This document shows positions 46,001-61,000 of a DNA stretch of 64,000 nt, in pieces. The translations under genes and the position numbers were made by a program. Below the pieces are notes generated by a model, which did not search any database, had not been told where the DNA came from, and saw only the letters and a program-made list of their open reading frames with translations. Source of the stretch: Haliotis asinina (taxonomy: Eukaryota > Mollusca > Gastropoda > Lepetellida > Haliotidae). Numbering within the stretch: position 1 is the first letter of the stretch; the number at the start of each line of letters is the position of its first letter. The DNA lies in assembly GCF_037392515.1 (NCBI RefSeq), contig NC_090291.1, forward strand, positions 36,417,001 to 36,481,000, in the 5' to 3' direction.

Positions 46001-49000
46001 ACACAGGAACGTTGATGCTCTGCCACGGTCAGCAATTTCGCCAGATCTTTCACCCACAGAACATGTTTGGGATGAAGTGGAGAGACGTCTACGTCAACAA
46101 CCAAACCAGTCGTTGACGCTTGCTGAATTGGGTCAGTCTTTGGTGAACATTTGGAAGAACATTTCTCAAGCGCTTTCAAAGCGTGTTGGGCCTTCCACGC
46201 GTCGCCGTTGTGTGGCTTGCATTGATGCTAACGGGGGTCACACACGTTACTGACTTTGTGACTTGAGTTCTGATACCACATCTCTGCAGACGTATTCCAC
46301 AACCTTGACTGTTGCGGTGTTTAAGTTTGATTTATGAACTTTTCCTAATTAAACATTTATCTAACTGTTTAACAGATTATATGCTGTTACTATAATTATT
46401 AACAAAATTATAGTACATTATATAAAGCACAGTTATTTTTTTCCGCTAGTACATTATGTTCAGAGTGTAATGCACGGGGCTTTGGTCGTGCATTCAATCA
46501 CAGGTTTGCCTGGTCCACCACAAGATACCAGGAATATTGCTAAACATTCAGTCATTCGTTAACTATTGTCTGTTTGCAGTGAAAAAATACCAATGCATTT
46601 CACTTTAAATAAAAGTATGTAAAACAAATTAAAAGAAATTAAGAATAAAATTCTGAAATTCAAATGTCCAGTTGACAAGACAAAATTAGGATTCGCACGC
46701 AGTCTTAATTTCGTTGTATTTAATTTACATTTTTGTTCAAAGTGAAACTCATCGGTATGTTTTCACTGCAAACACACTATACCTCACACATCCTCCCAAT
46801 CTGCAGGTGCGTTCCTCATCCCATTCGTGGTGTGCCTGGTGCTGTGTGGTCTCCCCTTGTTCTTCCTCGAGGTGGCACTGGGACAGTTCGCGGGAAAGAG
46901 CGCGATGCATATCTGGGGATTCTGTCCCTTGATGAGAGGTGAGTAAACAATACAGAGGTAATGTCTTACAAAACCGTACAATCTGTTTTTCCCAAACCAA
47001 ATGTCATTGTGAGTACATGAAGGATATAAAGACAAGAAAAGTGTCACTTCAGTGCTCCTTGTATGCACGCTTTATGAACGAGGAAACCTCTTTTTATGGC
47101 AAGACCGCTATGATTATTCCAAGTGTTGCATGTTCTGGATATTACTGATTAATATATGCATTGCTGTTTGATCAAAGAAAGACTTGCAAACCAATTACAT
47201 AAACAGTAAGCCACTACATATGCATCGCTTTTTGAATGCTAAATAGTTCGAAAAAATAATATTGATGTGTTATACACATGGACCAGCTGTCTAAAGACGT
47301 TACCTCGGAACACAATCAGGACTAAGTAAAAAAATGTTTCTCGGGCATTGGCACCTCACATTTGTGTGCGCGTAACAATTTTTATTGCCATTTGAAAAAA
47401 TATTTTTGACTTCATCGCGTCCCGATCATCCATTTGTCCACTATAAGAATGAGTGCCTGTAAGAATGAGTGTGACTAAATCTACAACTCATTACCACGTG
47501 CTAAACGTTCCAAGTTACATTTCTGCGGAAAAAACAAAATGTTCTCCTTCGTCACTTCTTTTCTATCAAAAATATGACTGTACAAAATCCTACCGCCCTC
47601 GTCACTTTTGAAATTAATTTATTTTATGCAGCCTAGTCGGTTTTATCTAGAGGTGATTCCGCTGGGTATGCGTGAGAACTCTTAGTGTTAGATGTCCTAG
47701 TCGCCCAATGGACACTACATGGAGGCAGGGGAGCCACAGGGTAGTCAATGAAGAAATAAATGATTCCATTCCATACGCTTTCTTAGGTATGGTCACTTGA
47801 TGCTGCAGGTCACCTATGATTTGCAACCACAAAGAACAAAAATACTTCTGAGAAAAAAAAATAATGCATGTTCGTAAGATAGGCCGCATGGCCACCAGTG
47901 TTCGTTAACCTGCTTCACATCTTCAAGCTCAACTATGGACGGTGGCATAAAATAGTTAAATATACAATAATATATATATAATTAATACACTTACCATTTA
48001 TTCTTGATACCTGAAGTTTTAAATTTGGGTCAGTTGGCAATAGGTTTGAATAAGTTAATATTGAAGATTGGGTCGCTTCGGAAACATTTTAATAAATGTA
48101 GATAATGAAAGAGCAGACTGATCTGTTTTATTTGTATGTATATGTCCACAAAAGCAGGGAATGTTGAGATAATGAAACAGTTGTGTTTTTTTCCACGTCG
48201 GTGTGAGAATTGGATAAAATACACTGAGAAAAAAATAATATAAGACTACCGATGTAGCTTTCGTAATACTATGTATATATCAATTCGGGTCCAAGGTCAG
48301 ACAGTGTATAAACATATGTACTCGATCACTTGGGTATTAGGTGGCAACTGTAGTTTGTTTTTATTGTGTAACCATAGGTTTGGGCATCAGCATGACGTTG
48401 CTGTCTGCGCTGACGTTGATGTACTACCCTATAGTGCTGTCGTGGTCGGTGTACTTCCTCGTACAGTCGTGTTCCCAAGTGCTGCCTTGGACGTCGTGTG
48501 GAAACTGGTGGAACACACCATCCTGTGTCGTCACCTCGGCGCAAAAGTATCATCGTCTACTCTCCAACGACAGTACCGTCAATGGTGGCATCGTGTTGCA
48601 CAACTTCACCTACGATGGACAAATGCGTCACACCTCAGTTGGAGCTAATACCACGCTCTCACACACTGCTGCGGAAGAATTCTGGCAGTAAGTATATTTT
48701 CACCCGAATGCTCAGCGTCTAACGGGGCGAGGTTCCTCTGCCAGACCCTTATATAGGAACATCTACACCTGGCCGTGTACCTGTGAAGAGGGGCGGTGCA
48801 GTAGCCTAGTGGTTAAAGCGTTCGCCCGTCACGCCGAAGACCCGGGTTCGATTCTCCACTTGGGTACAATGTGTGTGGCCCATTTTCTGGTGTCCCACGC
48901 CGTGATATCGCTTGAATATTGCCAAAAGCGGCGTAAAACCAAACTCCCTCACTCGCTCACCTGTGAAGACGCCGACGTCTTCAGCAACCCACGCTTGTCA

Positions 49001-52000
49001 TAAGAAGCGACTAATGGGATCAGGTGGTCAGTCTTGGTGACTTGGTTGACACATGTCATCGTATAAAAATTCCGTAGATCAATGCCCATGCTCTTGATCA
49101 TTGGATATTTTTGGCCAGACTCTATTATTGACGGACCATAGCTGGAATATCCTTGAGTTGAACAACCAATAAACAAATATAGCCGTGCACCCAATGGACA
49201 TTGCATTTGGAGACGTTGAATCTTGGGTTGATAAATAACAATGACTTCTTAATCCACATAGTACTTGAGAGGTATCTTTTGTTCCAAGGGTTACTGTATA
49301 TAATATTTCAAGAGGAAAATCGTCACTCAAAGCAATAATTTCTGACAAAATATATTTTCTATGTTTCGTGATTTTCCTGTCTGCGGCATGTAACCATTTA
49401 TGAGTCAAAGGTGTAAGCCAACAAAACTTAACTCTGGTACTGTTGTGTCAGGATTTTAATACTAGTTATGAACAGATCATTACAGATGAGAGACGAATGA
49501 GCCGTTGCGAGCAGATTCATATTTAACAGTGTATTCCGCGCTTCCTAACCACTACAGCTGTTACCGTCCGTGGCGACTGTGCGAAACATATATATGTGTG
49601 TGGAATAAGTGAGCGAGATACCCATAAGCGAGTTACCATGCATTTTGAACAGTATTGGCAGCTTGGCGTGGGAGAGAAGCCAAACCCCTGATGACGTTAG
49701 ACATTAACCACGTTGGTGAAACTTGCTATATGTATTACACCGGGGTTTCAACCATGATTGCAGGATCCTAGAAAGACTAAGGGAAACTACTCTGCTCAGT
49801 GAAATAACGTTTCGACTTAAGGACGTGTGAGTCAGCAACGTGCCCAATTCGCTACAATGTATGCACTGTTCGATATAGCCACTGGCCCGCTACCCCGTGG
49901 CTACTAAAACTCAAGTCGGACCAGTAAATCTCCACAGTCACTGGCCCAAATGGGATTTTTTGCATATATCACTCTTTCCCACTTGTTAACGTATAGTACA
50001 ACAATCCTGCAATATTAAGCTGGCCTGACTGGCTAAGGAAATGTGAAAGCTATTTCGCGCACCGCATGTATGTGATCGTAGGTACAAAGTTCTGCGGATC
50101 TCTGACGGCCTAGACAGTGTCGGGGGAATACAGACTCACCTGGCACTGTGCCTCGTCTCCGGATGGTTGGTCGTGTTCCTGTGCATCATCAAGGGAATAA
50201 AGTCGGCAGGAAAGGTAACAACAAATACATCAAAACTTCTCCTGGTATTCACAGATATGAAAAAATACATGCTGTGATACTATGAATTGCATAAAATGTA
50301 AAATATTATCGATGACTTTGCAAGCCAATTTTGATATTGTTGTTATCAGAACCATACCATATATGTTTGAGGATTTAGAAAATGGGACGGAAGCGCACAG
50401 TGTCACTCACTGTCAAACACTTAAGTTCCCAATTTTTCGCAATACGGGTGCCTGAATCGCAACATACTTTATTACAATTTATTTGCCAATACACAGCCCT
50501 AGTCATCATGACTATATGCTTGACGATTGTTTAGCCCTTAATCTAACAATGAATTGTACCTATTGTTTTGTCTCTCCTTAATGACACATGTTCAAACGTT
50601 CGGTTAATGGAAACTGAGTGAATATGATTTTACGACGCGTATAGTAATAATTCACGGTGGAGGTGAGTGAGTGAATTCAGTTTTACGCCACACTCAGCAA
50701 TATTCCAGCTATATGGCGGAGGTCTGTAAATAATCGAGTCCGGACCAGACAGTCCAATGACCAACAACATGAGCATCGATCTGCGCAATTGGGAACCGAT
50801 GACATGCATCAACCAAGTCAGCGAGCCTGACCACCCGATCCCGTTAGTCGCCTCTTACGACAAGCATAGTGACCTTTTATGACAAGCATGGGTTGCTGAA
50901 GGCCTATCATGCCGAAGACCTGTGTTCGATTTCCCAGATGGGTTCAATGCCTGGAACTCATTCTGGTCCCCCGCCGTCATATTGCTGGAGTAGTGCTGAG
51001 AGCGGCGTAAAACTAAATCCACTTTCCTGTTGGATTTGTTTCTGTCTGATCATCTCCCGTATTTCCCAGGTTGTATACGTGACGGCTACCCTGCCCTACC
51101 TACTGTTGATCATCCTCTTGATACGCAGTCTCATGCTACCAGGAAGTGACGAGGGACTTCTTGTGTACATCAGGGCCGACTTTAAGAAAATCACGGAGAT
51201 ACAGGTACAGCTGTTAAAAGATGTCCAAAGAGTTAGCAAACTTTATTCACAACATGAAACATTGTTGTTGGGTTGCTTGATTACCGCTGCACGCTGCAAT
51301 GTTCATGCTCAATGGCGCCTCGAGTCATTGCAAGGATAAGATATTTTTTCTTAAAAATATAAAAGTTTTGAGATGACCCCTGACTTAAAACGCTTCACAG
51401 AACAATATGTCTAGATATAGTGTACAGCGAAGCGTTTCAAGTCGGGGTCATCTAAAAAATTACATTTAAAAAAAAATCTTTAATCTTCGCAACGACACGA
51501 GGGCCTGTGCAATGACGGTCTGTAAATAATCGAGTCTGGACCAGCCAGTTATAAACAGTATGAGCACCGATATAGTAATACGCAGTTTCAATGATGCCGG
51601 TCAACCAGGTCAGTGGGAGTGTCCACCAATCCCCTAACCCCCTTAGTCGCCTCTTACGACAAGCTCACCCGGATCTTCACGAGTCCAACACGAAAGACCG
51701 TCTGAATATTCCATAAAACAACTTCACATGATAAATGTTTACAGATAATCATTTAGGTACGTTGCTCATTTCGACTGTATTTGTTTTATATCCAGTTTCA
51801 CAAAAGACGTATTTTGATCTAATAGACAGATCCAGGCCTGAGCCTCCTTTCACAAACCACTAAGGTTAACCTTAGTAAAAGTTGCTTGGTGAAAGGAGAC
51901 CTTGCCGAAAAGCCCCGCGCACATGCTCTCGTCTTCGTTTTGGACGTTACTGGGACAACCACTGGCTAATCACAAGGGCGCCACCGTCGGCGAAACGTGA

Positions 52001-55000
52001 TTGCGTTGTCGATGAATTGTGCTTGTAGTACTTTAGTATCCGTCGTTTGTAAATGACATTTATAGATGAAAATTGTACGTAACTGATTTTCATTACATTT
52101 TAGTTGTCGAGTTACATACGAAGTTAAAATATCGACCAGCTGCTGCGTGTGGGAAGCGCATTTTCTTTCGAAACAGTACATCAGCTATCTAGGTCCTTCA
52201 GTGATATTATCAGGGGAAGAGGTACTGAATTTTGTTGTTTTGGGTGGATTTGTCAGTGCCCATCGTATTTTTATAAAAACAATAAACACAGCCATCAGGC
52301 TTGCTGTGTGAAGGCATATGCTTTAAAATTTTGATATGCTTTTAAAAGAAACAATAGCTTAAATTTCATTTAGTATAAATTCCAAAAGCCCATAATACAA
52401 AATGTATTACTTGAAATAAGCGCTCATAACAGCGACAGGTTTATGTCTTCGCAGTTGCAACTCTAGTTTTTGTATACATTTAAAAAAATTACAAACATTT
52501 ATGATAATATTTTTATCCTTACTGTTGAGTGTGTATTAAATTTTGTTTGCTGACGTTATAAAAAACGGGAATAATCCTTTCTCTAGAATCATTATATAAT
52601 TTACAATAAGAAAGGAAATGTGATTCATCATCACTTCAGTTCATATTATCCGATTTACAGTAAAAGCAAACTCTGTCAGCCATGGGTATGCCATCTAATT
52701 TACAGTGAAAACAAACTCTGTAAGCCATGGGTATGCCATCTAATTTACAGTGAAAACAAACTCTGTAAGCCATGGGTATGCCATCTAATTTACAGTAAAA
52801 ACAAACTCTGTAAGCCATGGGTATGCCATCTAATTTACAGTGAAAACAAACTCTGTAAGCCATGGGTATGCCATCTAATTTACAGTGAAAACAAACTCTG
52901 TAAGCCATGGGTATGCCATCTAATTTACAGTGAAAACAAACTCTGTAAGCCATGGGTATGCCATCTAATTTACAGTGAAAGCAAACTCTGTAAGCCATGG
53001 GTATGCCATCTAATTTACAGTGAAAACAAACTCTGTAAGCCATGGGTATGCCATCTAATTTACAGTGAAAACAAACTCTGTAAGCCATGGGTATGCCATC
53101 TAATTTACAGTGAAAACAAACTCTGTAAGCCATGGGTATGCCATCTAATTTACAGTGAAAACAAACTCTGTAAGCCATGGGTATGCCATCTAATTTACAG
53201 TGAAAACAAACTCTGTAAGCCATGGGTATGCCATCTAATTTACAGTGAAAACAAACTCTGTAAGCCATGGGTATGCCATCTAATTTACAGTGAAAACAAA
53301 CTCTGTAAGCCACGGGTATGCCATCTAATTTACAGTGAAAACAAACTCTGTAAGCCATGGGTATGCCATCTAATTTACAGTGAAAACAAACTCTGTAAGC
53401 CATGGGTATGCCATCTAATTTACAGTGAAAACAAACTCTGTAAGCCACGGGTATGCCATCTAATTTACAGTGAAAACAAACTCTGTAAGCCATGGGTATG
53501 CCATCTAATTTACAGTGAAAACAAACTCTGTAAGCCATGGGTATGCCATCTAATTTACAGTAAAAGCAAACTCTGTCAGCCATGGGTATGCCGTTATATC
53601 TTCCTCTACTATACCTAACTCAAAAATCGATTCACCTGAACTTTGTTAGAAGTCAGTGAGTGAGTTATTATTTTACGTCACATCGCCAATATTTCAGTCA
53701 TATCGTGACAAGAACAAACGTGATTATAAAGAATATGTTTAAGTGTATATTCAAAAACCCGTCGTCAAAATACGGTACTTTGCTAGAAAAGAGTTTAAAT
53801 AGGGAAAGATAGAAGGTAAGTAGCTTTCTACACACAGTAATGCTTTAAAGCGTTTATAGGCAAATGGCAAATTTTATATTTATTCTATTCAAAGTGCACG
53901 TGGGTGACCATGACTGTTTGAGATTATCAGAAAGCCGAAGTTTAAACTGCTGCATGCATGCCTTGCTATCACCGACATCCTGTGAGAGTCATACAAACAC
54001 AAAACAACATTAAGTAAATATGATTTTTGTTTTAGTCCTACGTGACCCATCATGATATTTCAACATATTATAACTCTGAAATGGGACTCGATATGATTCT
54101 AACTGAATTAACCTACGTCAGTATTTAACCGCTCGAGACATATAATTGTAATGGAAGCCTGCCACATTACCCTAGAGCCACACTACTACTTGCATATCTG
54201 CCAACTCTGAGGAATTGTCTGCAAAACTTTATCCGGAGGCTTTCAACAATTTTACAATATGATGTTCCCCAAACCTCATATCCATACCACAGAATAGGCA
54301 GAATGACAGAAGCAAACAACTTAAAGAGATCTTGAGGTGACAGATTACCAAAATTTCTTTGAAAGGAATAGATATGTGTTTTTTTCACCATGGCAGAGTA
54401 GACAATGGTAAGTCTGAGCATAATAAAGCACAGGAGTAAAAACTATGCCAAGATACCTATAAAATGTTTAAAATTTTGTTTACTTTCGAAGAACCAATTT
54501 TGCTTTTAAAAACTATAATACGCTTTAAAAGTTGTAAAATTCTGAGGTAACATACTGTATTCTCATTAAAATCAAAACCAAATTGAAATTTGGTACCGAT
54601 TTACATGAAACCTTAGATGAATGTTCAAAGGCATAAATATCTACAGTCTGTTTTGGTTCAAATGAGAACGATGAATGAATAAATAACTCGAAATGGGTAT
54701 ACGTGCACAAAACACAAATAAGATACGTGGTCCTGAAATCTCTGTGCCCAACAGAATCTGAAATGTGGCATTTTATGATCGGTCACGGCAACAGTTATTT
54801 AAGAGACTATTTTCACTCTTTGTACCGAGGGGTGACAAAAGGCTGGTGAAACAGCGCCGGCACACAGCCACCCCTCTAATGGAGGACATCAGCCAGTCCC
54901 CGTCTCATATTGGCAATCAAGCGTCGGACCTCCAGCTTGGCTTCTAAACTCCCAAGATGTTCGATTGGGTCTGCATTTGGTCTCCTTGCGGACCATGGTA

Positions 55001-58000
55001 ATGTGCCGACGTTGTTTTGCCAAGGGGCGATGACGGCACGAGAATGTTGTCAATCATGTACATGGGACGACAGCAAGGGGATGGTTATCAAAAAGTGGCA
55101 CGAATGTGATATTCAGTGTGTGACCAGCAACAAAGGGCTCTGCTGAATGGATCATCTACTGTCACATGTGATCTCCCCATGAAGATTTCAGTTTAGAATA
55201 TATCTCGAAGTACCCTTGCTTTCGAGGAAGAGAATCCGCGAAGTTCAGTGTTAGAGCTGATCTTCAGTAACCCATACATGTCATCGTATCCCAATTGCTG
55301 AGATCGATGCTCATTCAAACTCCATTATTTACAAACCACCGCAATATAGGTGAAAGGTTGCTGAGTGCGGCGTAAAACTAAACGTAGCAGTTCTTCGCTA
55401 TGGGTCTTAGGATTGCGTCTTGACAGACAAATTACCCATAACAGCCATTGTATTCCACGGTCTTCTAGGTTTGGGGCGGTCACCAAAGGCATTCTGACGT
55501 GTAACCGTGTGGTAGATGTCCAAGTTACAAAATGTAGTACCGATGTTGACAGGACATCCCCGCTTGTCGACGCTAACAGCCTGATATAGTGTAGTTTCTG
55601 CCACATTCAGTGGACTTAACCTTTCGTGATGTCTTTTTTTAATCTATTTGGTTGACGTTTGCCGCCGCACTCATCAATAGATAACGCAAATTTATATGAC
55701 GGCGTCCTTTAAGGCAGTCTGATGCTTGTCATGACTGAATTCCACTGTACGGGAGAAAACGCACTCGGAAATATAGCAGCATGATTAAAAGAGTGTGCAT
55801 TCTGCAATTATGAAATTTATACCTCTAATTTTCATGGCGTATTCACATCAAGTGAACATACGACTGATAGCTAAATATATCAGATATTGTGCTTTGAGTG
55901 TGCATTCCAGTATTATAGGGAATGAGCAAAACTTTGGACCAGATTTTTAAAACCTTTAGCACTTAAAATCTCTTCTGGATGTAGGAGATGTTTAATTAAT
56001 GCTCAGTGTTTATATACATTACATATATCAAGTTTGGTGAACCTCTGCCTGTAACTATGATTGCCTGTAACTATGATTGCCTGTAACTATGATTGCCTGT
56101 AACTATGATTGCCTGTAACTATGATTGCCTGTAACTATGATTACCTATACTATGATTGCCTGTAACTATGATTACCTGTAACTATGATTGCCTGTAACTA
56201 TGATTGCCTGTAACTATGATTACCTGTAACTATGATTGCCTGTAACTATGATTGCCTGTAACTATGATTACCTATACTATGATTGCCTGTAACTATGATT
56301 GCCTGTAACTATGATTACCTGTAACTATGATTGCCTGTAACTATGATTGCCTGTAACTATGATTACCTGTAACTATGATTACCTATACTATGATTGCCTG
56401 TAACTATGATTGCCTGTAACTATGATTACCTGTAACTATGATTACCTGTAACTATGATTGCCTGTAACTATGATTGCCTGTAACTATGATTACCTATACT
56501 ATGATTGCCTGTAACTATGATTACCTATACTATGATTACCTGTAACTATGATTGCCTGTAACTATGATTACCTGTAACTATGATTGCCTGTAACTATGAT
56601 TACCTATACTATGATTGCCTGTAACTATGATTACCTATACTATGATTGCCTGTAACTATGATTGCCTGTAACTATGATTGCCTGTAACTATGATTGCCTA
56701 TACTATGATTGCCTGTAACTATGATTACCTATACTATGATTGCCTGTAACTATGATTGCCTGTAACTATGATTACCTGTAACTATGATTGCCTCACTATG
56801 ATTGCCTGTAACTATGATTGCCTATACTATGATTGCCTGTAACTATGATTGCCTGTAACTATGATTGCCTGTAACTATGATTGCCTGTAACTATGATTAC
56901 CTGTAACTATGATTGCCTGTAACTATGATTGCCTGTAACTATGATTGCCTGTAACTATGATTCACTGTTCTGCCTGTTGCAGGTGTGGCTAGAGGCGTGT
57001 CTGCAGGTGTTCTACTCTCTGGGCCCGGCGTGGGGAGGTCTCATCACTATGGCAAGCTTCAACAAATTCGACAACAACTGCCTCAGGTGAGAGTTGCTTC
57101 AGCTTCATGAATACCCACATCTAAGTCTGGCAAAGGCATGCAATTTCAGTTCAGCTATTGTGTGCACTGCGGTGAGTCATTAAGTACTATGGAACGATAT
57201 TGGAGCCACAGTCAAGACAATATCATCATCTGCCTCGATGATACCAACATTTGCGTACTTATAATAGACTCAAATATGAGAAACTACGATATACGATAAA
57301 AGGATATACGAGTCTCATTGGGTATAGGTGTAAGGTAAAAGAGGTCACACGGGGTGTATGGGTATGGGATGTGAAGTTCCTGTGGGGTGTAGAGGTATGA
57401 TATTTGAGGTCTCGTGGGATGTAGGGCTATGGTATATGAGGTCTCATAGGGTGTAGGGCTATGGTATATGAGGTCTCGTGGGATGTAGGGCTATGGTATA
57501 TGAGGTCTCATGGGGTGTAGGGCTATGGTATATGAGGTCTCATGGGGTGTAGGGCTATGGTATATGAGGTCTCATGGGGTGTAGGGCTATGGTATATGAG
57601 GTCTCATGGGGTGTAGGGCTATGGTATATGAGGTCTCGTGGGATGTAGGGCTATGGTATATGAGGTCTCATAGGGTGTAGGGCTATGGTATATGAGGTCT
57701 CATAGGGTGTAGGGCTATGGTATATGAGGTCTCATAGGGTGTAGGGCTATGGTATATGGGGTCTCGTGTGGTGTAGATGTATAGTATGTAAGGTCTCATG
57801 GGATGTAGGGCTATGGTATATGAGGTCTCATGGGGTGTAGGGTTATTGTATATGAGGTCTCACGGAATGTAGAGGTATGATGTATGAGGTCTCGTGTGGT
57901 GTAGATGTACTGTGTATGAGGTCTCACGGGATGTAGATGGTATGTAAGGTCTTGCGGGATGTAGATGGTATGTAAGGTCTTGCGGGATGTAGAGATTTGG

Positions 58001-61000
58001 TATATGAGGTCTTTCAGATTGTAAAGGTATGGTATATATGCGACGTATAGAGTTATGGTATATGAGGTGTTGCGGGGTGTAGAGTTGTGATATATGAGAT
58101 CTTGTCGGGTGTTAGGGTACGGTGTAAGAGGTCCCATGGGGTATAGGGGTACGGTAGATAAGGTCTCATGATATGTAAGGGTACGGTATATGAGGATTCA
58201 GCTGCTTAGATCATTCCTCATAATATTGATCACTGGTTTATCTGGTTCAGACTTGATCATTTAGACATGTAGTTGAAATAATACTGAGAGTGGCTTTAAG
58301 CAAAAAGACGTAGAGTAAACACCTGCCATGAAGAAGATTGTAACACTAAGAGGGTCCGAGGAAGTAAACCGTAAAGGCAGAGAAAAGGCATGGTATATCA
58401 ACGCTTAAGTAAAACGCCTATGTATCCACCACCAGAACCATGTCCTGTCCATACAACAAGCTACAAACAACGACAGATTCGTGAACGAAAAGTGCCATTT
58501 TGTTGATTGGTTGGATCCAATCACTGATAGAAGACCTTTTTGTGAAATGTCATTATTTTTCAAATAATTGTAGTGTTGTGCTTTTCAGAGATGCGATTCT
58601 GGTGACGTTTGTCAGCGAGGGGACAAGCATGTTTGGTGGCCTGGTTGTATTTACAATCATTGGTTTCATGGCGCACGAAGCCAACGTCCCTGTCTCGGAG
58701 GCAGTCTCGTCAGGTAACGCGAGATGACAGGGACATCGGGTCCACTCGGTTACTTCCGCCACCTGCTATGAAGCAGATTGAGCTGTGTCATTTCACTTGA
58801 ATAGCGCCAAGTGCCGACGTATAGAAAAAGTAAAACGAGTCGAGTTAAACTTTTGCTCTCGAAAATCTAGAAACATTAAAACGTTTGAATTAAGCTGTAC
58901 CTTGAAACTTAAAACCGCCTTCGTTCTTAGTGTCCAAAGACACTTGATGTAGGTATTTTTGGTGGTCTGGTATACATTGTGCTGGGGATTGGGTGGCGCT
59001 CTGAGGGTGTGGCTTCGAATCCCAGATGGGACTCAACCCAACAAAAGTACAGGACTCTGTAATTTACCATTTTACCACTCTCTAAATGGCATTGTGTATT
59101 CATAGGGTTTTTCACACTTTAACTCGTAACACAAAACATAACCTCTTTTTATTTAATGTCGCGTGGAATACACCGTTGACTCCCCTTACACTTCTTGTTC
59201 CAAGGCTTTAAGGCTTGAATTTAACTGGCTACAAAGACGATGTGGAAAAGCATTCAACAAAGTTTAGAAATATTCTGATGTTTTCCTGTGTTTTCGAGTA
59301 GTTATTCGGTTCCGTTGTTATTTAGAGAGATATTCATCAGGTAATGTGAGCATTTATAGGGGAAATCACGCAAAATGGCATCAACACACGCTCGTGTGTG
59401 AATCCGAAGATTTGCCCCTTTAAACACTCTTGCTTAGCACTAAAATGTGTCTTTGACATTTGTACTTTGTCAGCGTGAAGGAGCTCCTTCAGGTGGACTT
59501 TTAAATCTTTAAAAGTTCTTTATTGTGAATACCTAACACGATGCGCTGATGAAGCATACGCTCCGAAAGGCGAAACGTCGTGTTATTCGTTATAGAGAAG
59601 TTGACATCCATAAATCTTGCTTTTCTTACAAACGCGTGTAAATATTGCATCGTGTCCGCAACCATTTGCTTGGGAACTGCGTATCACAGAATAACAAATA
59701 ACACACGTCATGTTCATGAGGTAAGTATTATTGGTTACAGGGGCAAGGAGTGGTATACTGCAATCCACGCTGGTTATCTATTTTATCTATAGCCCTTTCT
59801 GCTATGTTTTTTTATTGAACAATATACAATACAAACGCCGAATCTCACAAGGCATTGCAGGACAGAAAGACGGTTTGACCAACATCATAGCACATGGCAA
59901 CCAGTCAGAGAGCCGGATCCCGTTATTCGCCTCTTCCGACAAGCATGGGTCGCTAAACCCCGGATCTTCAGGAGTAGCATCACATGTGTCATTGCCTTGC
60001 TGCCGCCCCGACTTACTGGATTCGTCCTCTGTATCGTCCTTTAGAATCTTCTTTAATGAAAGAACAAGTAGAAAAGGCTAGGATGTAGAAAACAACATCA
60101 AACTAATCGGAAATTGCTTAGGTCTCACATTTCTCCACGTAAGACACCTTTCACCAGTGAAGTTTTACTTAATATAAAGGTGAGCTCCCGTACCTCTGAT
60201 TTAACATGTCTGTATTGCATGTAGATTGTGTTGCATCACTTTTGTGAATCAGACAATGTATCCAAAGACAGTATTTGTGTAGTTGAGGATAATACATTCG
60301 TCACTCGCAATGGTATAAACGTCTTGTTGTAGGTCCAGGTCTTGGTTTTGTGACATACCCTGAAGCCCTGTCGCGTCTTCCAGTCCCGCAGTTGTGGAGC
60401 TTCGTGTTCTCGCTTATGTTGATCGCACTCATGTTAGACACCGTGGTATGTCGGTCAGTCTCTTCCAGTCTGTTTCCAACTGTTCATATGTATTTCACTG
60501 TCTGCCTGTGTACATGTGTGTCTGCCTGTCTTGATGTCTGTTTCTGTGTCCCCTGCCTCCGTACGTCCGCCTCCCTGCCTGTATCTCCATGTCTGTCTCC
60601 ACGTCTCCTGTCTGTCTCGTTTCCGTCTTTCCCTCTTTACGTCTCATTCTGTCTGTCTCATGTCTCCGTCTGTCTGTCTCCACGCTTCCCTCTGTCTGTG
60701 TCTGTGTTTCTTGTCTCCGCCTGTCCGTCTCAACGCCTCCTTCTGCCCCCGACTTCCCTACGTGTTTACGCATAATTATGTTGGTATTATAGTCGGTAGA
60801 TGTCTTGTGTTTTGAAATTGTTCTTCACTGATACTGCAGTTTGCTACGGTGGAAACGGTGATGTCAGCCATCTTTGACCAGTATCCGTGGCTAAGGAGGA
60901 AACGAATCTATCTGACTGCAGGCTTCTGTATCGTCGCCTGCTTGGTGGGTCTGGTCGTCACAACTAGGGTGAGATTTGACACCAGACACTCCTATCTACT

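Noticed and set aside
52620..53618. 332- and 315-codon repeat proteins on opposite strands
   Set aside because: Products of a 45-bp minisatellite inside an SLC6 intron; no evidence of coding.
56041..58195. CRISPR-like arrays (regular short repeats)
   Set aside because: Units are contiguous with no unique spacers, and the genome is eukaryotic.
59535..59580. Full hammerhead ribozyme
   Set aside because: The two core boxes are present, but I cannot pair a stem I and stem III with a proper cleavage triplet. Kept only as a hypothesis in the findings.
60350..60815. Cys/Ser/Val-rich frames of 92-141 codons
   Set aside because: Exon 8 read through into a pyrimidine-rich intronic repeat; the compositional bias explains the open frames.
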